Assembly (NCBI GenBank): GCA_029983705.1
Contig: JASBYZ010000029.1
Location: 1-15,976 of the forward strand
DNA length: 15,976 bases
Direction: 5' to 3'
DNA from: Coriobacteriales bacterium
GTDB lineage: Bacteria; Actinomycetota; Coriobacteriia; Coriobacteriales; JAEZZM01
The notes under the pieces are model-generated. The model worked only from the letters and a program-made list of their open reading frames with translations, did no database searches and was not told the DNA's origin. Position 1 is the first letter of the stretch. Each line of letters opens with the position of its first letter. Positions 5,110 through 12,891 of this stretch are shown here, in pieces. The translations under genes and the position numbers were made by a program.

Positions 5110-7199
5110 AACTTATTAAATTTAGGGTGCATGATTTTAACTCTATCAGAGACAGCGGCGAAATAAACTGTGAAAATATCACTACACTGATTGGTATTAA
5201 TGAGGCTGGTAAGTCTAATGTACTTCTTGCGTTATGGAAACTAAACCCTGCTCGGGAAGGTGAAATAGTTTTTACTAGTGACATGCCTGTATCGAAAATT
5301 GCAGAATACAGAAATAACCCCGCAAAGCACTGGTTTATCAAAGCATGGTTCCAAATTGATGATGAAGAATTATTGAATAAACTATCTGCACTGGGAAATT
5401 GTTCCTATGACCATATAAGAAATTTTTCAATTAGGCGTAATTACAACGGTGATTATGAAATAGATTTTTATAATTATAGCAAGAATCAAGAAGCTATTAT
5501 TGAAAATGTAAAAGACTCTATTCATGAATTCATTAATAATTTAACAAGACTAGAAGAGGCCGGAAAGGGCGAAAAAGGATTCAAAAATAAAATTGAAAAC
5601 AAGTTGGAAAATATCATTAAATACATTAACTGCTCCTACTCAGAGAATAGTTTCGTAGAACAGATCCGTCCTATATATGATATTGCACCAAGCCCAATGA
5701 AAACATCTTTAATCAACCCTAAGCTAGCTGACTTTCAGGCTGAAATAAAAAGACAAATGGATGTTTACGAAAATCCTGACATTAACCAAATGGATGAAGC
5801 AGTAGATTTAGTTAAGCAGAGTCTTCCCAAATTTGTTTACTACGCAAATTATGGCAATTTAGATTCTGAGATATATCTCCCGAGAGTAATTGAAGATTTT
5901 CAGAGTGGAAGAAAAAGATCAGAAAAATCTTTGGCTAAACAGAGAACCCTTAAGGTCCTATTCGATTACGTTAACCTTAATCCAGATGAAATACTAAAAA
6001 TGGGACAACAAACTAAAAATGATTATAGAGAACTATCACAAGAAGAAATCCAGAAAGGACAAGAACAGACAAAGGAGCGAGAAATCCTGTTGAATTCAGC
6101 TTCTGCAAAACTAACCAGTGGATTTAAAGACTGGTGGAAACAGGGAAATTATATTTTTAATTTACAGGCAGATGGCGACTTTTTTAGAATTTGGGTTTCA
6201 GATGACAAGAGACCAGCTAAGATTTCCTTGGAAGATAGAAGTACTGGATTACAATGGTTTTTAAGTTTCTACCTAGTATTTTTAGTGGAAAGTAAGGATT
6301 CTCATAAAAACTGCATCTTACTATTAGATGAGGCTGGCACTTCACTACATCCTTTAGCACAAAAAGATTTGTTGAAATTTTTTGAGAATCTCTCGCGCAG
6401 CAACCAATTGCTAACTACTACTCACTCACCTTTTTTAGTTGATACTGATAATTTAGAAAGAACGAAAGTGGTCTACATTGATAGTGATGGATTCACTGTG
6501 GTTTCAGACGATTTACGAGCTGGTGAAAAAGGAGCAACATCAACTGGTGCAGTTTTTGCTGTTCATGCGGCACTAGGTTTATCGATTTCTGAGGGTATAC
6601 TGAATGGATGTGAGATAGTAATTGTCGAGGGAACATCAGATCAATATTACCTTAATTCAATAAAACAATATCTTATTGCCACTCAGAAGATTAGTCCAAA
6701 TCGAGAAATCATCTTCATGCCTGCTGGAGGTGTAAAGTCTGTAAAACAATTAACATCTATAGTTGCAGGAAAACAAGAAAACCTACCATTTGTTATTCTA
6801 GATTCCGACAGAGCTGGTGAAGATTATAAAAACAAATTATTGAAAGATCTCTACCAAGAGCAGCAGGAAAAGATTATTGCCATAGGGGATATATTGAACA
6901 AGCAAAATGCAGAAATAGAGGATTTTATACCTAAAGAAATTATGGCACGCCCTGTGGAATTTATAATTAGTAACAGAGATTTTAGTTTTGAGCAAGAATA
7001 CGATGAAAGTCAACCATTAATCAATCAAATTGAAAAGTGGAGTGAGGAATTAAATATTGAATTGTCGCTTGGATACAAAGTTCAATTGGCGAAAGATGTA
7101 AAACAGGAAATGTTGAAACACAAGTTCCTGGATAATTTGGATGATAAATTTGTGGCTATTTGGAAACTATTGTTCGATAAAATAATAAGCACTAAATAG
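5106..7199 (+). CDS. OLD-family ATP-dependent endonuclease (ABC-type ATPase plus TOPRIM)
   Basis: The protein joins an SMC/RecF-like ATPase to a TOPRIM nuclease, the architecture of OLD and GajA proteins, many of which defend against phages. Walker A is GINEAGKS (30-37). An inserted, helix-rich region occupies roughly 60-340. The ABC signature is STGLQ (379-383), Walker B is ILLLDEA (404-410, Asp408/Glu409), and the switch His440 sits in TTHSP. The TOPRIM domain begins at IVIVEGTSD (Glu508), continues with LDSDRAG (Asp566/Asp568), and has a later acidic motif IEDFIP (604-609). ATG 5106 has GGGGA 7 bases upstream and overlaps the stop of the preceding split ORF. No UvrD-like helicase (GajB) follows, so this is either a stand-alone class 1 OLD or a system whose partner is the small upstream ORF. 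Frequent AGA and ATA codons, unlike its neighbours, suggest acquisition. Confidence 0.9.
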   Translation: MKLIKFRVHDFNSIRDSGEINCENITTLIGINEAGKSNVLLALWKLNPAREGEIVFTSDMPVSKIAEYRNNPAKHWFIKAWFQIDDEELLNKLSALGNCSYDHIRNFSIRRNYNGDYEIDFYNYSKNQEAIIENVKDSIHEFINNLTRLEEAGKGEKGFKNKIENKLENIIKYINCSYSENSFVEQIRPIYDIAPSPMKTSLINPKLADFQAEIKRQMDVYENPDINQMDEAVDLVKQSLPKFVYYANYGNLDSEIYLPRVIEDFQSGRKRSEKSLAKQRTLKVLFDYVNLNPDEILKMGQQTKNDYRELSQEEIQKGQEQTKEREILLNSASAKLTSGFKDWWKQGNYIFNLQADGDFFRIWVSDDKRPAKISLEDRSTGLQWFLSFYLVFLVESKDSHKNCILLLDEAGTSLHPLAQKDLLKFFENLSRSNQLLTTTHSPFLVDTDNLERTKVVYIDSDGFTVVSDDLRAGEKGATSTGAVFAVHAALGLSISEGILNGCEIVIVEGTSDQYYLNSIKQYLIATQKISPNREIIFMPAGGVKSVKQLTSIVAGKQENLPFVILDSDRAGEDYKNKLLKDLYQEQQEKIIAIGDILNKQNAEIEDFIPKEIMARPVEFIISNRDFSFEQEYDESQPLINQIEKWSEELNIELSLGYKVQLAKDVKQEMLKHKFLDNLDDKFVAIWKLLFDKIISTK

Positions 7200-7224
7200 C
7201 TTATTCATGCTATCCGAAGATGAG

Positions 7225-7239
7225 TGATAATTTTTATCA
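7225..7239. terminator. Weak AT-rich hairpin between convergent genes
   Basis: TGATAA-TTT-TTATCA forms a 6-bp stem between the ends of the OLD gene and the rhodanese gene. It has little GC and no clear T tract on either strand, so terminator function is only a possibility. Confidence 0.25.
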
Positions 7240-7260
7240 ACCGCTCCGACTAAAGTTATC

Positions 7261-7593
7261 TTATTTTTCTAACTCGCCCGTATAATCCCTGATACCACCA
7301 ATTTCTTGCATATTAGTGTATCCAAGATCTTCTAACGCAGTTCTTGCACGCACTGAACGTTTGCCCACTAAACAGTAAATATATATCTTTTGATTTTTGT
7401 CAGGCAGTACTTCTAGGTGCTTTTCTTTAATATCGTCAAAGGGCAAACTTGTTGCACCAGGAATATGTGCTTCTTCAAACTCATGTGTACGTCTTACATC
7501 AATCAATATTGAACCCGGATCTTCTTTAAATACTTCAACCCAGTAATTAATATCTTCTTTTGACTTTGGAGTCAGCAAATCCATAATGCCCAT
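7261..7593 (-). CDS. Single-domain rhodanese-like sulfurtransferase
   Basis: A 110-residue rhodanese domain that carries sulfur as a persulfide on its active-site cysteine. The active-site loop is CLVGKRS, with Cys74 in a C-x2-G-x-R pattern; the N-terminal motif ILIDVRRTHEFEEAHIPGA (30-47) is typical. The start ATG 7593 is preceded by AAAGGGA at good spacing. It begins 27 bases downstream of the mnmA stop on the same strand, so it is probably cotranscribed and may relay sulfur to MnmA. That role is inferred from context; general thiosulfate or polysulfide handling is an alternative. Confidence 0.9.
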   Translation of the reverse strand: MGIMDLLTPKSKEDINYWVEVFKEDPGSILIDVRRTHEFEEAHIPGATSLPFDDIKEKHLEVLPDKNQKIYIYCLVGKRSVRARTALEDLGYTNMQEIGGIRDYTGELEK

Positions 7594-7620
7594 GTTTGTC
7601 CCTTTAGTGCATCTATTAAT

Positions 7621-8679
7621 TTAGCGGATTGTTCCGCCGCCTACTACTATATCACCCTGATACATCACAAGCGCCTGTCCAGGAGCAAAACCACCTTGAG
7701 GCTCATCAAATACCACCTTTAGGCGATTATCCTCTGTAAGAGAAGCGCGCGCCTTCTGAGCGCTTTTACCATAGTGAGTTTTTACCTCTACTTCAATCTC
7801 TCCGTCAATAGTTTCTTGAGAAATTAAATTTATATCATCAGCGTATACAATATCACTCAATAAATCAGACTTAGGACCAATAATTAACTGATTTTTTTCG
7901 AGGTTTTTACCAAGCACATATAAAGGTTCTGACCAGGCAACTCCTATACCTTTTCTTTGACCTATAGTGTAGTGAGCAAGACCTTCGTGCTCTCCTACTT
8001 TTTTACCATCTTCAAATACAATGTCACCTGGCTCAAAACTTGCTTCCATTTTATTTTCAATATAGGCAGCATAGTCATTTCCTGGTATAAAGCAGATGTC
8101 TTGGCTCTCAGCCTTATTGGCAACATCAAGGCCTGCATCTCCTGCAAGCTCACGCACATGAGGCTTAGACATCTTACCAAGCGGAAAAATAGTGTGAGCA
8201 AGCGCATCTTGAGAGAGGTGATATAAAAAGTAGGACTGATCTTTTCTGTCATCTTTTGCCACCTTTAAAAGATAGCGCCCACGCTCCTCATCATACTCAA
8301 CACGTGCATAGTGACCGGTTGCTAAATACTCAAGCCCAAGCTCTTCTCGTATAGCATGAAGGCTTCCAAACTTCATAGTCTTATTGCAAAGCACACACGG
8401 ATTAGGCGTCTCGCCATGCAAATAAGAATCGCAAAAGTTATTGATAACAATATCCTTAAAACGCTCACGCAAGTCATATACGTGGTACTCAAAATCAAGC
8501 TGGTCTGCAACGTTATTTGCATCGCTAATGTCACTTTCAACCTTACCAACTAAACTTGGCTCATCATGCAGACGCATGGTTACGCCAACAACCTTATAAC
8601 CTTGGTCTTTAAGCAACTTTGCTGTGGTAGAAGAGTCAACTCCGCCCGACATTGCAACTAACACTGATTTATTTTGCAT
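7621..8679 (-). CDS. mnmA: tRNA-specific 2-thiouridylase MnmA
   Basis: MnmA adenylates and thiolates U34 of tRNAs for Lys, Glu and Gln, giving the s2U34 modification needed for accurate decoding. The PP-loop SGGVDSS is at 11-17. Catalytic Cys98 lies in NPCVLCNK and the second catalytic Cys196 in ESQDICFIP, both as expected. TGHYAR (121-126) and the C-terminal beta-barrel region (PGQALVMYQGDIVVGGG) are also typical. Its 352 residues match the usual length. The ATG at 8679 has GGGAG 9 bases upstream. A possible promoter, TTGATA (8741-8736) with GATAAA after 18 bases, lies in the divergent intergenic region. The rhodanese gene follows closely. Confidence 0.97.
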   Translation of the reverse strand: MQNKSVLVAMSGGVDSSTTAKLLKDQGYKVVGVTMRLHDEPSLVGKVESDISDANNVADQLDFEYHVYDLRERFKDIVINNFCDSYLHGETPNPCVLCNKTMKFGSLHAIREELGLEYLATGHYARVEYDEERGRYLLKVAKDDRKDQSYFLYHLSQDALAHTIFPLGKMSKPHVRELAGDAGLDVANKAESQDICFIPGNDYAAYIENKMEASFEPGDIVFEDGKKVGEHEGLAHYTIGQRKGIGVAWSEPLYVLGKNLEKNQLIIGPKSDLLSDIVYADDINLISQETIDGEIEVEVKTHYGKSAQKARASLTEDNRLKVVFDEPQGGFAPGQALVMYQGDIVVGGGTIR

Positions 8680-8711
8680 ATATAAATACTCCCATTCAAA
8701 CGGGTCAAATT

Positions 8712-8741
8712 TTTATCTCAAGTATTTATCAAATATATCAA
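8712..8741 (-). promoter_or_regulatory. Candidate mnmA promoter
   Basis: TTGATA (8741-8736) and GATAAA (8717-8712), separated by 18 bases, lie about 35 bases upstream of the mnmA start in the 122-base gap shared with the divergent nitroreductase gene. The -10 box is only a four-of-six match. No clear promoter was found for the nitroreductase. Confidence 0.3.
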
Positions 8742-8801
8742 GATGGGCAATATAGATATACAGATTCACAAAACAACAAAATTGAAGGGAACATTTTTAC
8801 T

Positions 8802-9563
8802 GTGGAAAATAATCAAACCATCTCACACCAACTTGCACATAGAACCTTTAGAGAATTTACTACAGACCCTGTTCCAGAAGAGGTAATCGACACTCTTAAA
8901 AAGGTAGTTCAGTGGACAGCCTCTTCTACCGGAAAACAAGCAAGTTCTGTTATTAGAGTTACGGATCCAGAATTAAAGAAGCAAATTTCAGAGGTTTGTA
9001 AACAAGAATATGTTGCTCGCGCTCCAGAGCTCTGGATTTTTATTGCCGATAACGCTAGAAACGTCCAAATTGCAAAAGAGGTGGATTCGTTTGCAGAAGG
9101 CAGCGCAGATGTCCGTAAGTTTTTTGCAGCATATGGCGATGCATGCTTAAACGTACAAAACACCTATAACGCAATTGAGTCCCTTGGTTATGGTGGCGTT
9201 ATTTTAGGCTCCATTGGAAACGACCCAGCAAGAGTAATTGAGCTTCTTCATCTTCCAAAGTACACCTTCCCAGTACTTGGTCTTGCCTTTGGTAAACCAA
9301 ACCAAAACCCTGAGCAAAAGCCAAGAATGTCTATGGACTTTAGATTCTTTGAAAACAGCTATCCAGAACTTGATAACATGCTTGAGCAAATTGCTGACTA
9401 TGACCGAGAAATGGGCACTTACTATGATTTGCGCAACGCAAACCAACGCGTGGACAAATTTAGTACGCAGCTTGCAAAGTATTACGCCAAACCTGATGAA
9501 GAAAGACAGAATATGTTGAAACTTATTGAGTCTCAAGGTTTCAATTTGAAGCCATTAGACTAA
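8802..9563 (+). CDS. Nitroreductase-family FMN oxidoreductase (NfsA/NfrA-like)
   Basis: A flavin-dependent NAD(P)H oxidoreductase of the nitroreductase superfamily. I chose GTG 8802 (253 residues), with AAGGGA 11 bases upstream, because the family begins just before the HRTFREF motif (RxxRxF, FMN contact) and its members are about 250 residues long; a longer in-frame reading from 8652 would overlap mnmA. Other family marks are WTASSTGKQ (substrate and FMN contact), the helix containing QNTYNAIESLGYGGVILGSI (split here by a turn) and the late segment LGLAFGKPNQNPEQKPRM, typical of the NfsA/NfrA branch. Natural substrates are not evident; nitro compounds, quinones or free flavins are possible. 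It lies 40 bases before the ketopantoate-reductase-like gene, probably in one transcript. Confidence 0.88.
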   Translation: MENNQTISHQLAHRTFREFTTDPVPEEVIDTLKKVVQWTASSTGKQASSVIRVTDPELKKQISEVCKQEYVARAPELWIFIADNARNVQIAKEVDSFAEGSADVRKFFAAYGDACLNVQNTYNAIESLGYGGVILGSIGNDPARVIELLHLPKYTFPVLGLAFGKPNQNPEQKPRMSMDFRFFENSYPELDNMLEQIADYDREMGTYYDLRNANQRVDKFSTQLAKYYAKPDEERQNMLKLIESQGFNLKPLD

Positions 9564-9603
9564 ACTAAGGAGACTACTAGAATTTAAGCAGCAGAGGATA
9601 TCG

Positions 9604-10524
9604 ATGAAATTTTTAGTAATTGGCGCAGGCGGTATTGGCGGACTTTTATCAGCAAAACTGTTGGCTGCCCACCAAGATGTTGATCTTATTGCTCACGGCA
9701 AAAATCTGGAAGCCCTCTCTCAAGATGGTCTTACCTTTATTTCTCCTGATAACACTACAAGTTATGAGGTAAAGGTAAGTGATATGGCTTTGTATGAAGG
9801 TGAGCCTGACGTGATATTTATTTGCGTTAAGTCATTTTCTATCGATGAGGTCTGTGACTTTATAAAAGCTAAACAGTTTACTAAGGCTGTTATCATCCCT
9901 ATCCTCAATGGCTTTGGCATCTCTCACTCAATCCAAGAAAAATTGGGTGAGGAGTTCACCGTACTTCGCGGTTTAATTTATGCCTCTTCAACCCTTATTA
10001 GACCAGGTGTTATCTTACAAGACTCTGATTTATGCAGAATCATTGCTGGTAAAGATGATGTAATGGATGATGAAGAATTACTTGGACTCTTAAAAGAAAT
10101 CCAGCCCGTACTAAACGGTGCAGGCATTGACTTTGAGATTAGTAAGCACACCAAGCTTGATTCCTTTAAAAAGTTTGCCTTTATTTCTCCCCTTGCAGCA
10201 CTTTCAAGCTATTACGGTATGGACGTTGCAGCAATTCAGGTTCCAGGTGAGCAGCGTGAGATGTTTGTAGACCTCTCAAAAGAGGTTTTAGCAATTGGTG
10301 AGAAAATGGGGCTTGATGTCTCAGAAAGACGCGTACAGGTTAACCTAGACTTGTTAGATGAGCTTGCTCCAACCTCAATCCCATCAATGTCTAGAGACCT
10401 TGCACAGCACAAGCATTCCGAGATAGACAGCCTAATATTTGAGGTTATTCGCTTAGGCAAAAAATATAATGTGCCAACACCCCTTTACAACCGGGTTGCA
10501 CATAAATATAATTTCCAAGGTTAG
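9604..10524 (+). CDS. Ketopantoate reductase (PanE/ApbA) family protein
   Basis: An NADPH-dependent reductase of the family that turns 2-dehydropantoate into pantoate for coenzyme A synthesis. The Rossmann motif is GAGGIG (7-12), with FICVKSF (72-78) near the nucleotide-binding half and the typical ILNGFGI segment (100-106). The helix carrying the catalytic lysine appears as SFKKFAFISPLAAL (187-200); Lys190 is the best candidate. The Asn found next to the lysine in E. coli PanE (K-x3-N) has no obvious counterpart here, so this may be a paralogue with a different 2-keto acid substrate. ATG 9604 has AGAGG at proper spacing. Length (306 residues) is normal for the family. I withhold the symbol panE. 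Confidence 0.82.
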   Translation: MKFLVIGAGGIGGLLSAKLLAAHQDVDLIAHGKNLEALSQDGLTFISPDNTTSYEVKVSDMALYEGEPDVIFICVKSFSIDEVCDFIKAKQFTKAVIIPILNGFGISHSIQEKLGEEFTVLRGLIYASSTLIRPGVILQDSDLCRIIAGKDDVMDDEELLGLLKEIQPVLNGAGIDFEISKHTKLDSFKKFAFISPLAALSSYYGMDVAAIQVPGEQREMFVDLSKEVLAIGEKMGLDVSERRVQVNLDLLDELAPTSIPSMSRDLAQHKHSEIDSLIFEVIRLGKKYNVPTPLYNRVAHKYNFQG

Positions 10525-10588
10525 AAATTTACGCCGCAGTTGCATTTACCGCTAACTTGTTAAGGTTATGTGAAACCAAAGTTAATTC

Positions 10589-10617
10589 TTGCAAGATTAG
10601 CTGTTTTAGTTCATACT
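10589..10617 (+). promoter_or_regulatory. Candidate promoter for tRNA-Lys/tRNA-His
   Basis: TTGCAA (10589-10594), a 17-base spacer and CATACT (10612-10617) lie 25 bases before tRNA-Lys. The -35 is good and the -10 moderate. The 118 bases between the preceding gene and tRNA-Lys hold nothing else except an imperfect repeat, ATTTACGCCGC/ATTTACCGC, near 10528-10552. Confidence 0.4.
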
Positions 10618-10642
10618 TTTTTCTTGCTCATGAAATTAATGA

Positions 10643-10718
10643 GGGCGATTAGCTCAGCTGGCAGAGCAGGTGACTCTTAATCACAAGGTCCGGGGTTCGA
10701 ACCCCCGATCGCCCACCA
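10643..10718 (+). tRNA. tRNA-Lys(CTT)
   Basis: The acceptor GGGCGAT pairs with ATCGCCC, then A and encoded CCA. The anticodon stem GGTGA/TCACA encloses CTCTTAA, giving CTT. The T arm GGGGTTCGAACCCC is perfect. Confidence 0.97.
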
Positions 10719-10751
10719 TCTTAACAGTAGACATGATGCATACCCATCTAT

Positions 10752-10828
10752 GGTGGATATAGCTCAGTTGGTAGAGCAACGGAATGTGGCTCCGTAGGTC
10801 GTGGGTTCGAGACCCTCTATCCACCCCA
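10752..10828 (+). tRNA. tRNA-His(GTG)
   Basis: The acceptor GTGGATA pairs with TATCCAC. The extra G-1 at 10752 faces discriminator C73 at 10825, the identity pair special to tRNA-His, and CCA is encoded. The anticodon stem ACGGA/TCCGT encloses ATGTGGC, giving GTG. It is followed at once by a terminator. Confidence 0.97.
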
Positions 10829-10839
10829 GTTAATTATTC

Positions 10840-10863
10840 AAGCCTCTCACTCGAGGCTTTTTT
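10840..10863 (+). terminator. Rho-independent terminator after tRNA-His
   Basis: AAGCCTC and GAGGCTT form a 7-bp stem around a 6-base loop, followed directly by T residues (the T run totals six to 10863). It ends the tRNA-Lys/His transcript and separates it from the next gene. Confidence 0.9.
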
Positions 10864-10879
10864 CATTTCATCTTATAAT
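10851..10879 (+). promoter_or_regulatory. Promoter for the DUF364/MetE-like pair, nested in the terminator
   Basis: A perfect TATAAT (10874-10879) lies 38 bases before the next start codon. With 17-base spacing the -35 would be TCGAGG (10851-10856), a weak match that falls inside the terminator stem. The -10 is convincing; the -35 is not. Confidence 0.5.
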
Positions 10880-10916
10880 CAAACAAAGAGATCTTTTTTA
10901 AGGAGCAGTTTAGCTT

Positions 10917-11717
10917 ATGTTTGATTACGATAAGAAAATTAAAGAAACAAATAGTCCTGCCTGGGGTTTGTATAATGACCTCGTATCAACTGTGCCAAGT
11001 GACAGCATAATTTTAGATGCAGCTAAAGGCAAAAACTGGACCTTTATGGAGTCAAAAGACGGCCTTGGAGTTTCTCACACCTTTAGACCTTTTGAACACC
11101 AAGAGCCAATTGAGCCTAAAGATTTAATTGGAAAGCCAGTTAAAGAAGCTGCTGAACTTATCTATTCATGGAACTTCGACTATGCATCCTTTGGTATGTC
11201 AGCTATTAACATTGCACTTAATACCCCTGAGCGAGAAAAGCTTCTTAAGGCAGAAGTTCCTTTAAATAAAAAAGAAGACACCATTTCTAAACTTATGCCT
11301 AAGTTTGAAGGCAAGCGCGTAGCTATTGTGGGACATTTTCCAAAAGTTGAGCGCTATGCAGAAAATCATGACCTCTTTATTTTGGAGCTCGCCCCCTCCG
11401 TTGAGTCTGATGTCTTTACCTCAGCAAGCGAATATATCTTGCCAAGCTGCGACCTTGTTATGATGACGGGAATGACACTTGCTAATAAGACTGCACCAAG
11501 ATTACTTGAACTTTCTAAAAACGCCTGTGTTGCACTTGTAGGACCAAGTGTTCCAGTCTCAGAAGTTCTTTTTGACTATGGTGTAGACGTTATTGCAAGC
11601 TCAGTTGCCCATGATATTAACCGCACTAAAGAACTTATTTTAGACCCAAGTGTTGGTAAGCTCTTTGGAGAGGCCTTTAACACAACTACTGTTAAACGTC
11701 CGGGCTTTACCTGGTAG
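10917..11717 (+). CDS. DUF4213/DUF364 family protein (putative metal-chelation fold)
   Basis: The 266-residue product has the layout of proteins with an N-terminal DUF4213 domain (about 10-100, with GVSHTF and SFGMSAINIALNTP) and a C-terminal Rossmann-like DUF364 domain (about 120-255: KRVAIVGHFPKVE, then LPSCDLVMMTGMTLANKT and VALVGPSVPVSEVLFDYGVD). Pfam labels both as putative heavy-metal chelation; the biochemical role is unknown. There is no signal peptide or membrane segment, so it is cytoplasmic. AAGGAG lies 11 bases before ATG 10917, a slightly long but usable spacing. The MetE-like gene follows after 35 bases with its own SD, so the two form an operon. A role in handling a metal or corrinoid for that methyltransferase is speculation. 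Confidence 0.82.
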   Translation: MFDYDKKIKETNSPAWGLYNDLVSTVPSDSIILDAAKGKNWTFMESKDGLGVSHTFRPFEHQEPIEPKDLIGKPVKEAAELIYSWNFDYASFGMSAINIALNTPEREKLLKAEVPLNKKEDTISKLMPKFEGKRVAIVGHFPKVERYAENHDLFILELAPSVESDVFTSASEYILPSCDLVMMTGMTLANKTAPRLLELSKNACVALVGPSVPVSEVLFDYGVDVIASSVAHDINRTKELILDPSVGKLFGEAFNTTTVKRPGFTW

Positions 11718-11752
11718 GATTTTCAAAGCTATAAAACTCATAAAGGAGAATT

Positions 11753-12859
11753 ATGTCTTTTACTACTCGTACAAAAGCGCCGTATCGTGGCGATATTGTT
11801 GGTTCATTAATTAGACCAAAAGAGCTCTTAGATGCACGCAAAGCCTTTAAAGAAGGCAGCATTAGTGCAGAAGAGCTTAAGGCACAAGAGGATAAAGCCA
11901 TTATTGAAGTCATCCAAAAACAAGTAGACGCTGGTCTTAAGTGTGTCTCAGATGGTGAGTTTAGAAGATCATCATGGCACCAGGATTTCTTTTGGGGACT
12001 TGGCGGTATTGAACGTTTTGAGCGCAAGCACGGATACTTCTTTGACGGCATTGAAACCCCTGCACAAGGTGTTCGTGTATGCAGCAAAATCAGTGGAGAA
12101 AACCATCCCTTTGTTGAGCACTTTACATTTACCAAAGCTCATACACCAGAAGACATTGAGGCTAAACAAACTATCCCTGGCCCTGCTCAGCTCTTTTCTG
12201 ACCTTCACAGAGAAACAACTGTTGAGGCAACCAAGGCGCACTATCCAGATGATGAAGAGCTTATCGTAGATATCGCTCACGCCTATGGTCAGGTGCTTAC
12301 TGACCTTTATAATGCTGGTGCTACCACAGTTCAGCTGGATGATTGTTCATGGTCACACCTCTTTAGTGGAGTTGATCCTGAAGAAGCATCAAAAATTGCT
12401 GACATCTATGTTCGTGTAACTAACTTAAGTGTTGAGAAAGCTCCAAAAGAGCTCAACATCACTACCCATAACTGCCGTGGCAACTACGCATCCAGATGGT
12501 TTGCAAGTGGTGGCTATGATTCTGTTGCACATCAGCTCTTTAATGAGCTTAAGGTAAACGCCTACTATCTTGAGTTTGACTCAGAGCGCGCTGGTGGTTT
12601 TGAGCCGCTACAGCACCTCTCAGAGGGTAAAGTAGTAGCTCTTGGCCTTGTTACCACCAAGACGGGTGAACTTGAAGACAGAGAGGCAGTCAAAAAGCGC
12701 ATTGAGGATGCAAGCAAGTTTGTGGACCTTGACCACTTATGCCTTTCAACCCAGTGCGGTTTTTCATCAAATGAGATTTCAAATGAGCTCACCGAAGATG
12801 ATCAGTGGGCAAAAATCAAAATGATTGTAGAAATTGCCAAAGAGGTTTGGGGCGAGTAG
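11753..12859 (+). CDS. MetE catalytic-domain-like methyltransferase (YxjG/YxjH type)
   Basis: A 368-residue protein equal to the C-terminal catalytic barrel of cobalamin-independent methionine synthase, without the N-terminal half of the full MetE (about 750 residues). The zinc and homocysteine site is intact: His239 and Cys241 in TTHNCRGNY, Glu274 in YYLEFDSERAGGFEPL and Cys335 in LSTQCGFSS. An N-terminal VGSLIRP and the motif VSDGEFRR (65-72) are also typical. It should methylate homocysteine or a related thiol, but the methyl donor is not evident: stand-alone catalytic domains may use donors other than polyglutamyl methyl-folate. AAAGGAG precedes ATG 11753 closely. It is the second gene of an operon with the DUF364 gene. 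No SAM riboswitch or T-box is visible upstream. Confidence 0.88.
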   Translation: MSFTTRTKAPYRGDIVGSLIRPKELLDARKAFKEGSISAEELKAQEDKAIIEVIQKQVDAGLKCVSDGEFRRSSWHQDFFWGLGGIERFERKHGYFFDGIETPAQGVRVCSKISGENHPFVEHFTFTKAHTPEDIEAKQTIPGPAQLFSDLHRETTVEATKAHYPDDEELIVDIAHAYGQVLTDLYNAGATTVQLDDCSWSHLFSGVDPEEASKIADIYVRVTNLSVEKAPKELNITTHNCRGNYASRWFASGGYDSVAHQLFNELKVNAYYLEFDSERAGGFEPLQHLSEGKVVALGLVTTKTGELEDREAVKKRIEDASKFVDLDHLCLSTQCGFSSNEISNELTEDDQWAKIKMIVEIAKEVWGE

Positions 12860-12891
12860 GACCTAAGGCCCACGCACCCCAAAAAAAGTCT

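Noticed and set aside
5106..7199. Gabija defence system (GajA plus GajB)
   Set aside because: The ATPase-TOPRIM layout fits GajA, but the next gene is a convergent rhodanese and no helicase is encoded nearby.
8652..8801. N-terminal extension of the nitroreductase to 8652
   Set aside because: It would overlap the mnmA start and add about 50 residues foreign to the family; GTG 8802 with an SD fits the family length.
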